A stretch of DNA of 64,000 bases. Origin: Rhizosphaericola sp047606825. Lineage in GTDB: Bacteria; Bacteroidota; Bacteroidia; Chitinophagales; Chitinophagaceae. The notes under the pieces are model-generated. The model did not search any database. It was not told the origin of the DNA and worked only from the letters and a program-made list of their open reading frames with translations. Numbering within the stretch: the stretch's first letter is position 1; every line of letters starts with the position of its first letter. The translations under genes and the position numbers were made by a program. The DNA is taken from the NCBI GenBank assembly GCA_047606825.1, contig JASGDY010000001.1:38374-102373 (forward strand), given 5' to 3'. This document shows, piece after piece, positions 51,974 to 60,722 of this stretch.

Positions 51974-53350
51974 TTACCCTTTCAGCTCCGCATAGAACTG
52001 GAAGAAATATGGAATCGTTTCGATGCCTTTGTAGAAATTTTTCAGGCCGTATTTTTCGTTGGGGCTGTGCAGGTTGTCGCTGTCCAGTCCAAAACCCATC
52101 AATACCGTGCTGATGCCCAATACGGACTCAAACAACGAGGTAATGGGAATAGAACCGCCGCCTCTCAACGGGATAGGCGTTTTGCCAAAAGTGGTTTCGA
52201 TGGCTTTCTGTGCGGCCTTGTATTCGATGCTGTCGATGGGCGTCACGTAAGGGTCGCCGCCGTGGTCTGGCGTAACCTTGACGGTAACAGATGTCGGTGC
52301 CCGTTGTTGCAGGTAATCCTGGACCATCGTCGTAATCTTGTCGCTGGACTGGTGCGGCACGAGACGGAAACTGATTTTGGCAAAAGCCTTGGACGGCAGC
52401 ACAGTCTTGGCGCCTTCGCCCATAAATCCACCCCAGATGCCGTTGACGTCCATTGTGGGACGGATGCCCGTGCGTTCCAACGTGGTAAAGCCTTTTTCGC
52501 CTTGTAGCGCGGCAACGCCGAGGTCTTTTTTGTAGGCTTCTTCATCGTAGTCGGCTTTATTGATTTCGGTTCTTTCCGCGTCGCTTAGATTGTCCACGTC
52601 GTCGTAGAAGCCCGGAATCGTGATATGGTTGTTTTCGTCGTGTATGTCGGCGATGAGCTTTGCCAATACGTTGATAGGATTGCCGACCGCACCGCCATAG
52701 ACGCCGCTGTGCAGGTCACGGTTGGGGCCAGTTACCTCTATCTGCAAATAGGAGAGACCGCGTACACCTGCGTCGATGCTCGGATTTTCGAGGCTCTGCA
52801 TGGACGTGTCGCTAATCAACACGACATCGGCTTTCAAGAGGTCTTTGTGTTCCTGCAAGAAAGGTTTGAGGTTGGGCGAGCCGATTTCTTCTTCCCCTTC
52901 CAGGATAAATTTGACGTTCAATGGAATCGTGCCCGTCTTGCTCAATGTTTCAAATGCTTTTATGTGCATGAAGAACTGGCCTTTGTCGTCCGCCGTTCCG
53001 CGTCCGTAAAGGTTGCCGTCGGCTTTGAGGGTCGGTTCAAATGGATTGGTGTCCCATAGTTCAATCGGGTCGACGGGCTGTACATCGTAGTGCCCGTACA
53101 CCAGTACGGTGGGTTTGTCGGCATCCACGATTTTTTCGCCATAGACGACCGGATGGCCTTTGGTCGTATATATTTCCGCCTTGTCCACGCCTGCGGCGAG
53201 CAGTTGGGACTGGACATATTCCGCTGCTTTTCCCATGTCGGCCTTGTGTTCACTACTCGAGCTGATGCTTGGAATGCGCAACAATGTTTTTAACTCCTCC
53301 AGAAAACGGTCTTTGTTTTCGTCCTGGTATTTTTTCCATATTTCTGACAT
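51974..53350 (-). CDS. M20 family dipeptidase
   Basis: 458 residues. The metal site is visible in order: VLVYGHYDVQPVDPIELWD (His and Asp), YGRGTADDKGQFFMH (bridging Asp), and FILEGEEEIGSPNL (catalytic Glu-Glu). The dimerisation domain follows (about 210-330) and the C-terminal part carries GGSIPITSLFE. It probably cleaves di- or tripeptides in the cytoplasm, as there is no signal peptide. The gene has its own promoter box at 53375. The 242-bp gap to rplS holds only a weak inverted repeat (51876-51911). Confidence 0.95.
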   Translation of the reverse strand: MSEIWKKYQDENKDRFLEELKTLLRIPSISSSSEHKADMGKAAEYVQSQLLAAGVDKAEIYTTKGHPVVYGEKIVDADKPTVLVYGHYDVQPVDPIELWDTNPFEPTLKADGNLYGRGTADDKGQFFMHIKAFETLSKTGTIPLNVKFILEGEEEIGSPNLKPFLQEHKDLLKADVVLISDTSMQSLENPSIDAGVRGLSYLQIEVTGPNRDLHSGVYGGAVGNPINVLAKLIADIHDENNHITIPGFYDDVDNLSDAERTEINKADYDEEAYKKDLGVAALQGEKGFTTLERTGIRPTMDVNGIWGGFMGEGAKTVLPSKAFAKISFRLVPHQSSDKITTMVQDYLQQRAPTSVTVKVTPDHGGDPYVTPIDSIEYKAAQKAIETTFGKTPIPLRGGGSIPITSLFESVLGISTVLMGFGLDSDNLHSPNEKYGLKNFYKGIETIPYFFQFYAELKG

Positions 53351-53374
53351 GACTTACAATTTTTTATTGGTGTC

Positions 53375-53382
53375 CAAAGGTA
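53375..53382 (-). promoter_or_regulatory. -7 promoter box for the dipeptidase (TACCTTTG)
   Basis: Minus-strand TACCTTTG, 24 nt before the ATG at 53350. Confidence 0.55.
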
Positions 53383-53488
53383 CGGGTTAGACGTTGAAAA
53401 TTGTGAAACTTATCAGCAACAACGGAGGACGGAAAAACGGAAGAAAAACCACTGTCAAATTCATCGTCTTTACTTCGGTCTATATAAA

Positions 53489-54478
53489 CTATGCACTAAT
53501 CGTATGCTGCTGCGCACTCAGCACATCCCTGGCATTCCACGGAAGCCGTTGGACAAAAGGATGTTTGCGGACGGGGCAGTCCGTTTTGGTACAGATGGCG
53601 CAGCTCCATTCGCGGCAAGGGTCAAGGTGCATGTTGAATTCAATCTGGCTGGGGAAAGATTTCCCGACTATTTGCTGCAAATGGGCAACCTCCTCGTGGG
53701 CTTCCTGCACGGTCAGGTAATACGGTACGGTCAGGTGTGCATCGATATGCAGACGGCTGCCGTATTTGACGACTTTCAGGTTGTGGATGTCAATCCAGTT
53801 AGGCTTGCGGTGGTCGTCCATGATTTGGATAATCTGTTTCAGTACCGAAATGTCCGCTTCGTCCATGATGCCTGCCAATGATTTTCGGAGGATTTTATAG
53901 CCATTGAAAATGACTAAAAGTCCCAATGACACCGCAATCGCAGCATCTATCCAATACAAATGCGTCAACAGCACAACCACCAAACCCACAATGACCGCAA
54001 TCGTGGAAAACGTATCGACAATCAGGTGTTTGCCGCTTGCTTCCAATGCGAGGGAATTGTTCCGCTTTCCTTTTTTCAGACAGTACAATCCGAAAAAATA
54101 ATTCAGCACGGCAGTAGTCCCGACCAGATAGAGCCCATTGTCGATATGCGCCACCGTCGTTCCTTCCGCAAAGCCGCGCACTGCATTGAACATAATCAAG
54201 CCGCCCGCGACCAATATCATCAAGCCTTCGATGCCTGCCGACACAAATTCCGCCTTGCCATGGCCATACGGATGGTCACGGTCTTTGGGTTTGGCGGCGA
54301 CATACAGACTGTACAGTCCGACAAAACCCGCCACTACATTGACGATGCTTTCCAGCGCGTCTGCCAAGATAGCGGCCGACCGCGTCATGTGCCACGCCAA
54401 AAGCTTGACCGAAAACAGCACGACGGACAATAGGCATGACCATTTCTGGACGGTATAGTTTTCCTGTTCAGCGTTCAA
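53489..54478 (-). CDS. Cation diffusion facilitator (CDF) family transporter
   Basis: About 329 residues if begun at the TTG at 54478 (LNAEQENYTVQKW). The open frame reaches an ATG at 54556, but a perfect TACCTTTGC promoter box lies between the two, so the ATG is unlikely. Membrane segments carry the metal motifs SAAILADALESIVNVV and DHPYGHGKAEFVSAGIEGL. A cytoplasmic domain follows with HNLKVVKYGSRLHIDAHLTV. The Cys-rich tail CREWSCAICTKTDCPVRKHP is a lineage-specific addition that may bind metal. It exports zinc, iron or similar ions. Confidence 0.88.
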   Translation of the reverse strand: MNAEQENYTVQKWSCLLSVVLFSVKLLAWHMTRSAAILADALESIVNVVAGFVGLYSLYVAAKPKDRDHPYGHGKAEFVSAGIEGLMILVAGGLIMFNAVRGFAEGTTVAHIDNGLYLVGTTAVLNYFFGLYCLKKGKRNNSLALEASGKHLIVDTFSTIAVIVGLVVVLLTHLYWIDAAIAVSLGLLVIFNGYKILRKSLAGIMDEADISVLKQIIQIMDDHRKPNWIDIHNLKVVKYGSRLHIDAHLTVPYYLTVQEAHEEVAHLQQIVGKSFPSQIEFNMHLDPCREWSCAICTKTDCPVRKHPFVQRLPWNARDVLSAQQHTISA

Positions 54479-54497
54479 AAGATGAAGATTTGGGAGA

Positions 54498-54506
54498 GCA
54501 AAGGTA
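54498..54506 (-). promoter_or_regulatory. -7 promoter box for the CDF transporter (TACCTTTGC)
   Basis: Minus-strand TACCTTTGC, 19 nt before the TTG at 54478 and inside the longer open frame. It is the reason for choosing the TTG start. Confidence 0.5.
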
Positions 54507-54728
54507 GTATTGTCAATGGAATAAAGATGGGAGAACTGTGGACAGGTCTGTGGCAATTTTTCTTTTTCTATTTTAGCGTCTGATAGGAAGAAAGGAGTTT
54601 GTTTATTGCTTTTGTTGTGTTTTATAAACTACCGTGTTTTAGCGTACTTCGCCGTTTTGCTTATTTTTGCTTTTTGCCATTATTTTTTACAAAAAAATAG
54701 CCCCGTTTGGCACACACGAGGCTTCCCG

Positions 54729-55193
54729 CTATATTTCTTGCGTAATTTTTCTGTTGAGGTAATTGCTGTAATCCGGTACGTCGATGGTATAGTCTTCTGC
54801 CATGAAAGGCGATGTCATGATGAAATCCGCCGATGCTTCGTTCATTGCCATGGGGATGTTCCACGCCGTACCTATGCGCGTCAGAGCCCTTACGTCGCTG
54901 TCGTGCGGCTGCATCTCCATCGGGTCGCTGAAGAATATCATCACGTCAATCTTGCTTGTCGCGATGAGTGCACCGATTTCCTGGTCGCCGCCGAGTGGCC
55001 CGCTGAGCATTTTGATGACGGGCTGTCCCAGCGCCTCTTCCAGCAGTCGGCCTGTCGTTCCGGTTGCATATAGCGTGTGTGCCGAGAGGAGTGCCTTGTT
55101 TTTGGTGGCCCACTTTATCAATTCCGCTTTTTTGTTGTCATGTGCGATGAGAGCGAGCACTTTCGAGGTTCCTAAATTTCTTTTGTTGCCCAT
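54729..55193 (-). CDS. mgsA: Methylglyoxal synthase
   Basis: 154 residues from the ATG at 55193 (MGNKRNLGTSKVLALIAHDN). It turns dihydroxyacetone phosphate into methylglyoxal as an overflow route. Signature segments are ALIAHDNKKAELIKWA, TLYATGTTGRLLEE, the catalytic SGPLGGDQEIGALIATSKID and IFFSDPMEMQPHDSDVRAL. It lies 13 bp after the acetyltransferase-fold gene and shares its transcript. The longer frame upstream overlaps that gene and is rejected. Confidence 0.95.
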   Translation of the reverse strand: MGNKRNLGTSKVLALIAHDNKKAELIKWATKNKALLSAHTLYATGTTGRLLEEALGQPVIKMLSGPLGGDQEIGALIATSKIDVMIFFSDPMEMQPHDSDVRALTRIGTAWNIPMAMNEASADFIMTSPFMAEDYTIDVPDYSNYLNRKITQEI

Positions 55194-55206
55194 GGTATGT
55201 TGTGTT

Positions 55207-56382
55207 TTATTTTGTGTACTGGATTTCGGGATGGCGTTCAAACGGATGCTTGCCGTCAAATATATATCGGTAGGTGACCATCCTCCGGCTTTGGCGGCTG
55301 CCGAGGCTTTGGTAGACATTGAGCATTTTGGGATTCCATTCGGAAGTCCAGCCCATTTCGTAGTCCTTGTACTGCGAACCTGACTGGATGACTTTCGCCC
55401 CTGCGTATATCATAAAAGAATCAATGCCCAAAGCCTGGTATTTAGGTACGACGCCAAAGGCAACGCCCGTAAAACGATGGCATTTTTTTGTCATTTTCCT
55501 GTACAGAAGCCCGATTTTTTGCCATACTCCGAATTTGCCGTTGAAATGCTTGAAGTATTGGTTGATGTCCGGAATGTTAATCCACATGGCGATTGGTTCG
55601 TCCTTGAAATAGGCAAACCAGACAAGTTGCGGGTCTATAATCGGTTTCATCTGGGCAAACAGTCGCATCACGTCGCTGGCTGTGATGGTTTTGTTTTCCT
55701 TGTGCTGTGCCCAAGCGGCATTGTAGACGGTGGTAAAGTCGCGGGCATATTTTTCCAAATGGGTTATTTCCAGATGTCTGGCCGAGTATTCTTTTTTTTG
55801 GGAAAACCGTTCATGCCTTTGCTGGAAGCGCTCCGGTAACTGCTGTGCGACGCTCATGTAAAAGTAATATTGGTTGTAGTAGTTACGGAAGCCATAGTCT
55901 TCAAACAACTTTTGGTAATATGGCGGGTTAAACGACATGCCATAATACGGTTCTACGTCAAAACCCTCGACCATCAGCCCCCACCATTTGTCCCGGTCGC
56001 CAAAATTGATAGGGCCGTCCATGGCGTCCATCCCTTCTGCCTGCAACCATTTTTGGGCAGTGTCAAAAAGGAGGTTGGCTGCGTCCTGGTCGTCGATACA
56101 GTCAAAAAAGCCGATGCCTCCGACAGGATAGTCGGTTCCGTAGTTTTTGTATTTGGAATAGGTAAATGCCGCTATCCTCCCGATTGTATGATGTCCCTTG
56201 TCTTCCAATATCCAACGGATAATCTTTCCCTGTTTGGCGTGTTTGTTTTTGCGCGCATCGAAGACCGCTTCGATTTCGCTGTCCAACGGACGTATGTAGT
56301 TGGGATTTGACTTGTTCAGTTCCACGTTGACTTCTAAAAACCGTCGGGCATTTGCCGCATTGTCCACTTCTATGATTTGCAT
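55207..56382 (-). CDS. GNAT-fold acetyltransferase-like protein
   Basis: 391 residues from the ATG at 56382 (MQIIEVDNAANARRFLEV). It belongs to the large two-domain GNAT-like proteins, recognisable by GRIAAFTYSKYKNYGTDYPV, GPINFGDRDKWWGLMVEGFD, PPYYQKLFEDYGF and the C-terminal YQALGIDSFMIYAGAKVIQ, with YEMGWTSEWNPKMLNVYQSLG. The last part fits a GNAT acyl-CoA site near the C-terminus. Substrate unknown. It diverges from the MFS gene and precedes mgsA by 13 bp. Confidence 0.82.
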   Translation of the reverse strand: MQIIEVDNAANARRFLEVNVELNKSNPNYIRPLDSEIEAVFDARKNKHAKQGKIIRWILEDKGHHTIGRIAAFTYSKYKNYGTDYPVGGIGFFDCIDDQDAANLLFDTAQKWLQAEGMDAMDGPINFGDRDKWWGLMVEGFDVEPYYGMSFNPPYYQKLFEDYGFRNYYNQYYFYMSVAQQLPERFQQRHERFSQKKEYSARHLEITHLEKYARDFTTVYNAAWAQHKENKTITASDVMRLFAQMKPIIDPQLVWFAYFKDEPIAMWINIPDINQYFKHFNGKFGVWQKIGLLYRKMTKKCHRFTGVAFGVVPKYQALGIDSFMIYAGAKVIQSGSQYKDYEMGWTSEWNPKMLNVYQSLGSRQSRRMVTYRYIFDGKHPFERHPEIQYTK

Positions 56383-56418
56383 CGTTCCACGAAAATAAAT
56401 TATTTTGGTTATCCATCG

Positions 56419-56427
56419 TAGCTTTGC
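56419..56427 (+). promoter_or_regulatory. -7 promoter box for the MFS transporter (TAGCTTTGC)
   Basis: TAGCTTTGC fits TAnnTTTGC, 26 nt before the ATG at 56454; the longer non-ATG frame starting at 56424 lies within the box and is rejected. Confidence 0.55.
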
Positions 56428-56453
56428 GGCGCAAATCAATCGTCGTTTTTATC

Positions 56454-57626
56454 ATGTCTTCTCCACAATCTACTTCCCAGACCATTGTTGGTTATGTATT
56501 GATGACCTTTTTGGGGTATTTCTGTATCGGGTTGCCGTTGGCGGTATTGCCGGTGTATATCCATCAAGACTTGGGATACAGCACTTTCGTGGCTGGCCTG
56601 GTCATTAGTTTGCAGTATTTTGTCACGTTTGTCGTGCGGGGATTCGCCGGGACGCTGGTGGACAAAAGAGGTCCGCAGCCGGCGGTGCTATTGAGTATGT
56701 TTTCGTTTGTGGTGAGTGGGGTATTGTTGCTGTCGGCGTTTTTGTTTACGGGGAAACCGCTGTTGAGTCTTTCGTTTATTTTGTTGGCGCGGTTGATGAC
56801 GGGCTGTGCCGAGGGTATGGTCGGCGCCAGTCCGATTAGTTGGGCGATGCTGGTCGTCGGGCGCGAACATACGGGAACGATTATTTCCTACAACGGTATT
56901 GCGAGCTATGGTGCATTGGCATTGGGTGCGCCGCTTGGTGTGGTTTTGTCCAAAGGCTGGGGTAACGTGTCGCTGGGGATTGTTGTCTTGCTGGTGGGGA
57001 TATTGGGTTTCTTTTTGGCAAAAAGGAAAAAGAACATCGTCGGCGGTGCTGCCAACCAGGAGCCGATTTCCTTTCTGGAAGTGTTGCGTATTGTCAGTCC
57101 TTACGGGACGAGTCTGGCGTTGGGCGGTATTGGTTTTGGCTGTCTATCGACGTTTGTCACGCTGTATTACGAATATATGCACTGGAGCAATGCGGCGTTG
57201 TGCCTCACGTCGTTCAGCGTGTTGTTTATATTGGGACGGTTGTTTTTTGGCAACAGCATCCGCGATTATGGCGGGCTACGTGTATCTTTTATCTGTCTGT
57301 TGGTAGAGACGATTGGATTGGCAATGTTGTGGTTGGCTTCTGATTCGATATGGGCATTGGTCGGCGCGTCCATAACGGGTCTAGGCTTTTCGCTGCTTTT
57401 TCCGGCGTTGGGTGTGGAGGCGGTAAGGCTCGCACCGATAGCCAACCAGGGCTCGGCATTGGCGGCTTATGGTTTGTTTATAGACCTTTCGTTGGGTATT
57501 ACGGGACCGTTGGTCGGTTTCGTCGCGGGAGCGTGGGGAATGCATGGTATTTTCCCGTTCAGTATGGCGATGGTGGCGTTGGGGTGCCTGTTGGTGTTGT
57601 ATCTTTTGTTGCAACGTAAAAGTTGA
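56454..57626 (+). CDS. MFS transporter
   Basis: 390 residues (MSSPQSTSQTIVGYVLMTFL) with 12 predicted membrane segments. The major-facilitator motif after segment 2 is seen as RGFAGTLVDKRGPQPA, and a second at FGNSIRDYGGLRVS. The order and ARLMTGCAEGMVGASPISWAM resemble the YhhS/YfcJ (arabinose-efflux-like) group. Substrate unknown. Single gene, divergent from the acetyltransferase. Confidence 0.9.
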   Translation: MSSPQSTSQTIVGYVLMTFLGYFCIGLPLAVLPVYIHQDLGYSTFVAGLVISLQYFVTFVVRGFAGTLVDKRGPQPAVLLSMFSFVVSGVLLLSAFLFTGKPLLSLSFILLARLMTGCAEGMVGASPISWAMLVVGREHTGTIISYNGIASYGALALGAPLGVVLSKGWGNVSLGIVVLLVGILGFFLAKRKKNIVGGAANQEPISFLEVLRIVSPYGTSLALGGIGFGCLSTFVTLYYEYMHWSNAALCLTSFSVLFILGRLFFGNSIRDYGGLRVSFICLLVETIGLAMLWLASDSIWALVGASITGLGFSLLFPALGVEAVRLAPIANQGSALAAYGLFIDLSLGITGPLVGFVAGAWGMHGIFPFSMAMVALGCLLVLYLLLQRKS

Positions 57627-57823
57627 AGGCGCGTTGGAAACTTACGTCAACGCTAAGTGCGCGAAGGGATACACGTTTTTATGTCTTGGAAGCATATAAA
57701 ACCGTACAGAAAAACTTAACTCAAACAGTCTCTTAAAGTTTATTGCTAAATAATGCTTAAAAATTGTTAATATATGGTAATGATTAGTTAATATATGACT
57801 ATGTAGCCTTTGAAAAGCAGTCT

Positions 57824-57831
57824 ATCTTTGA
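57824..57831 (+). promoter_or_regulatory. -7 promoter box for susC-susD (TATCTTTG)
   Basis: TATCTTTG sits in CTATCtttGATAG (57823-57835), a small palindrome, 23 nt before the ATG at 57855. An AGGAG sequence 5 nt before the ATG is an unusually good Shine-Dalgarno for this phylum. Confidence 0.55.
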
Positions 57832-57854
57832 TAGACAAACTTAAATAGGAGAAT

Positions 57855-60704
57855 ATGACTAAAAAATGGCTACATCCATCAATTAATCTAATTGTCTGTA
57901 TGTCTTTGATATTACCGGTTTCATATATCAATGCACAGCAAAAGAAAGAGCATCCCGATTCTTTACAGAGAAAGAACGACTCCATCAACAAGTTGGAAGA
58001 AATCGTTGTAACGGCTCTCGGTGTAAGACGAGAAAAAAGAAACCTTACTTATAGTACACAGGAAGTGAAGGGGGCAGATCTTATGAAAACCCAGGAACCG
58101 AGCGTACTTAATGCCATGAGTGGTAAAGTTGCCGGTATACAACTGAACAGTACTTCCGGGGCACCAGGGGCAGCAACATCTATCGTTGTTAGAGGTATTA
58201 CTTCTTTATTAAATAATAATCAAGCCCTTATAGTACTGGATGGTATTCCTATCAATAATGATGAAAGAGATGGTGGTGGTGATGGCGGTGCTGGTACCAG
58301 CGGGTTGAGTGACATTGATCCCAGTATCATAGACAATATAAATGTATTGAAAGGTGCGGCTGCTACGGCACTTTACGGATCCGCTGGTGCAAGAGGTGTC
58401 ATATTGATTACAACAAAAAATGGCAATAAAAATAGAAAACCAGCATTGACACTGTCTTCCATATATTCTCAAGACCGTGCCATTCTCCCTCCCAGACAAC
58501 TTACGTATGCCCAGGGTACGGATGGTGAATACGTTGACGGGGAAGATACGAAGACAAGCCTTTCGTGGGGACCTAATATTGATACGCTATATGTTAATGG
58601 CGAAAAAGTTCAGTTCCATAATCCATTGAAAGAATTCTTTAAGACTGGGATTACCAGCACCAATACAGTATCGGTGTCCGGGGGAAACGCTACTTCCGAC
58701 TATGTGGCCTCCTATTCTTTTTTGGACCAAACGGGAACCGTGCCCAATACAAGTTTCATAAAAAACAACTTCTTCCTGAAATACAGCACACAGATTTTAC
58801 CCAATTTGTCATTGACGACTTCTGTCAACTACTCGTATGCCAAAAACAGATTTTCAAATCAAGGATATGGGTTGGAGAGTCCTTTGACAACGTTGTATAG
58901 TGCCCCCATTTCATATGATTTTTTCCCTATATACAATGATGATGGAAGTCAAAGATTATATCGATATAGCCGAAATAACCCTTACTGGGTTTTGGATAAT
59001 ATCGGAAATGTTTCTGGTGTAAACAGATTGATTCCGGTAATGACGATAAATTATAGCCCTTTGCCTTGGCTTACATTGACAGAACGTATAGGCGCGGACA
59101 TATCTTCTGATAAGTATAATTATCATATCAATATTGGAGATGTGAGCTATACCGATGGCCGCTTGATTAGTAGGGATGCGAACAGCCGCCAAATAAACCA
59201 TGATTTTATTGTTCAGATGAACCACGAGTTTAAAAGTTTTAGAATATCGGGACTGGTGGGCAATAATATTTTCAACACTAGCTACAACTATATGCAGGCT
59301 ACGGGTACAGGATTGACAACGGATGGTTATTATAATATGGCGAATGCCTCCACAGTTACCTATGCTGAATCCAATTCCTTGTCGCGAAAAGTCGGCTTTT
59401 ATGCCCAGGCTGAAGTAGATTATAACAGATATTTGATATTGTCGTTAAGTGGTCGGTATGATGGTAGTTCCGTACTTTCACAGGAACACCAATTCTATCC
59501 ATACGGATCTGCTGCACTTGGGTTTATATTCACGGACTTGATTAAAGGTGGCTTAAAGGATGTGATGAACTTTGGAAAGTTGCGCGTGTCCTATGCTTCC
59601 GTCGGCAACGACAATGTAAGTGCTTATAGCAATATAACACCTTTTTATCAGGCTTCTACAAATATTACTTGGCCATATAGCGGACAGAATGGATTTTTAT
59701 CAAGTAGTTCATTGGGAAATTCAACATTAAAGAATGAATTGCAGAAAGAAGTGGAAGTTGCTATTGAATCTAAATTTTTCAATGGTAGGATAGGTCTAGA
59801 AGCTTCTTATTATGTTCGTAATATGAGTAACGGCTTGGTGGAAGGTATTGCGATTGCAAATTCAACCGGATATTCCAGTACCACCATTAATTCCGCTAAA
59901 ATCAGGACAACTGGTTTGGAATTGTTATTGACGGGTAGTCCCGTCCGTACAAAAGATTTTGGTTGGGATGTTACCATTAATTTCAGCAATCCCAGGACTA
60001 TTGTGAAAGAGATCGGTGGAGGGTTGACCAGTACTAATATCGGGTTTACCTATGCTGTAGAGGGTCAAAAATATGCCATGCAATATGGGTCGGTATATGC
60101 GAGGGATGACAAGGGTAATCTTCTTATAGATGACTCCGGTCTCCCATATACAGAAGCCAATGGGTATCTTGGTTCTTCAATGGCTGACTGGGCCGGAGGC
60201 ATCCTCAACAATTTTCATTACAAACAATTCTCCCTTGGTTTTCAATTTGATACGAGACAAGGTGGTGTAGTCCAAAATGTCGATGATTATTACAATCTGT
60301 ATTATGGCGTTAGTAAAGTAACGGAACAAAGATCTGATTTTGTAGTGAAAGGTATAAGTGCATCCACTGGAGAAGAAAATGCTACGGTTGTGAAAGCACA
60401 AACCTATTACCAAAGAATCAGCAGTATAACGGAAGCCTTGATTCAACATTCTTCTTACATCAAATTGCGGAATGTTAATATTAATTATACCTTGGCTAAA
60501 TCTGCTCTACGGAAAACTCCATTTAAGGAGGCGACTATCTCACTGACAGGTCGTAATCTTTGGATTTGGCACAATAGCGATTTTACAGGCTCAGATCCGG
60601 AGTCCAATAATACTTTTGGAACAGCAAATGGCAGTATCGGTGTCTATACTTTTGGCACGCCTACTAACAGGTCTTACAGTATAGCCCTCAAATTTCTTTT
60701 CTAA
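57855..60704 (+). CDS. SusC/RagA-type TonB-linked outer-membrane receptor, without N-terminal Ig domain
   Basis: 949 residues. A signal peptide (about 1-28, VCMSLILPVSYINAQ) is followed directly by the TonB-box and plug region LEEIVVTALGVRREKRNLTY, then GADLMKTQEPSVLNAMSGKV, VRGITSLLNNNQALIVLDG and TALYGSAGARGVILITTK. The barrel makes up the rest and ends YSIALKFLF. Most SusC proteins have a carboxypeptidase-regulatory domain before the plug; this one has only about 20 residues there. It works with the SusD protein 18 bp downstream to import a glycan or other oligomer. No enzyme gene adjoins. Confidence 0.94.
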   Translation: MTKKWLHPSINLIVCMSLILPVSYINAQQKKEHPDSLQRKNDSINKLEEIVVTALGVRREKRNLTYSTQEVKGADLMKTQEPSVLNAMSGKVAGIQLNSTSGAPGAATSIVVRGITSLLNNNQALIVLDGIPINNDERDGGGDGGAGTSGLSDIDPSIIDNINVLKGAAATALYGSAGARGVILITTKNGNKNRKPALTLSSIYSQDRAILPPRQLTYAQGTDGEYVDGEDTKTSLSWGPNIDTLYVNGEKVQFHNPLKEFFKTGITSTNTVSVSGGNATSDYVASYSFLDQTGTVPNTSFIKNNFFLKYSTQILPNLSLTTSVNYSYAKNRFSNQGYGLESPLTTLYSAPISYDFFPIYNDDGSQRLYRYSRNNPYWVLDNIGNVSGVNRLIPVMTINYSPLPWLTLTERIGADISSDKYNYHINIGDVSYTDGRLISRDANSRQINHDFIVQMNHEFKSFRISGLVGNNIFNTSYNYMQATGTGLTTDGYYNMANASTVTYAESNSLSRKVGFYAQAEVDYNRYLILSLSGRYDGSSVLSQEHQFYPYGSAALGFIFTDLIKGGLKDVMNFGKLRVSYASVGNDNVSAYSNITPFYQASTNITWPYSGQNGFLSSSSLGNSTLKNELQKEVEVAIESKFFNGRIGLEASYYVRNMSNGLVEGIAIANSTGYSSTTINSAKIRTTGLELLLTGSPVRTKDFGWDVTINFSNPRTIVKEIGGGLTSTNIGFTYAVEGQKYAMQYGSVYARDDKGNLLIDDSGLPYTEANGYLGSSMADWAGGILNNFHYKQFSLGFQFDTRQGGVVQNVDDYYNLYYGVSKVTEQRSDFVVKGISASTGEENATVVKAQTYYQRISSITEALIQHSSYIKLRNVNINYTLAKSALRKTPFKEATISLTGRNLWIWHNSDFTGSDPESNNTFGTANGSIGVYTFGTPTNRSYSIALKFLF

Positions 60705-60722
60705 CTATTAATATGCATAAAA

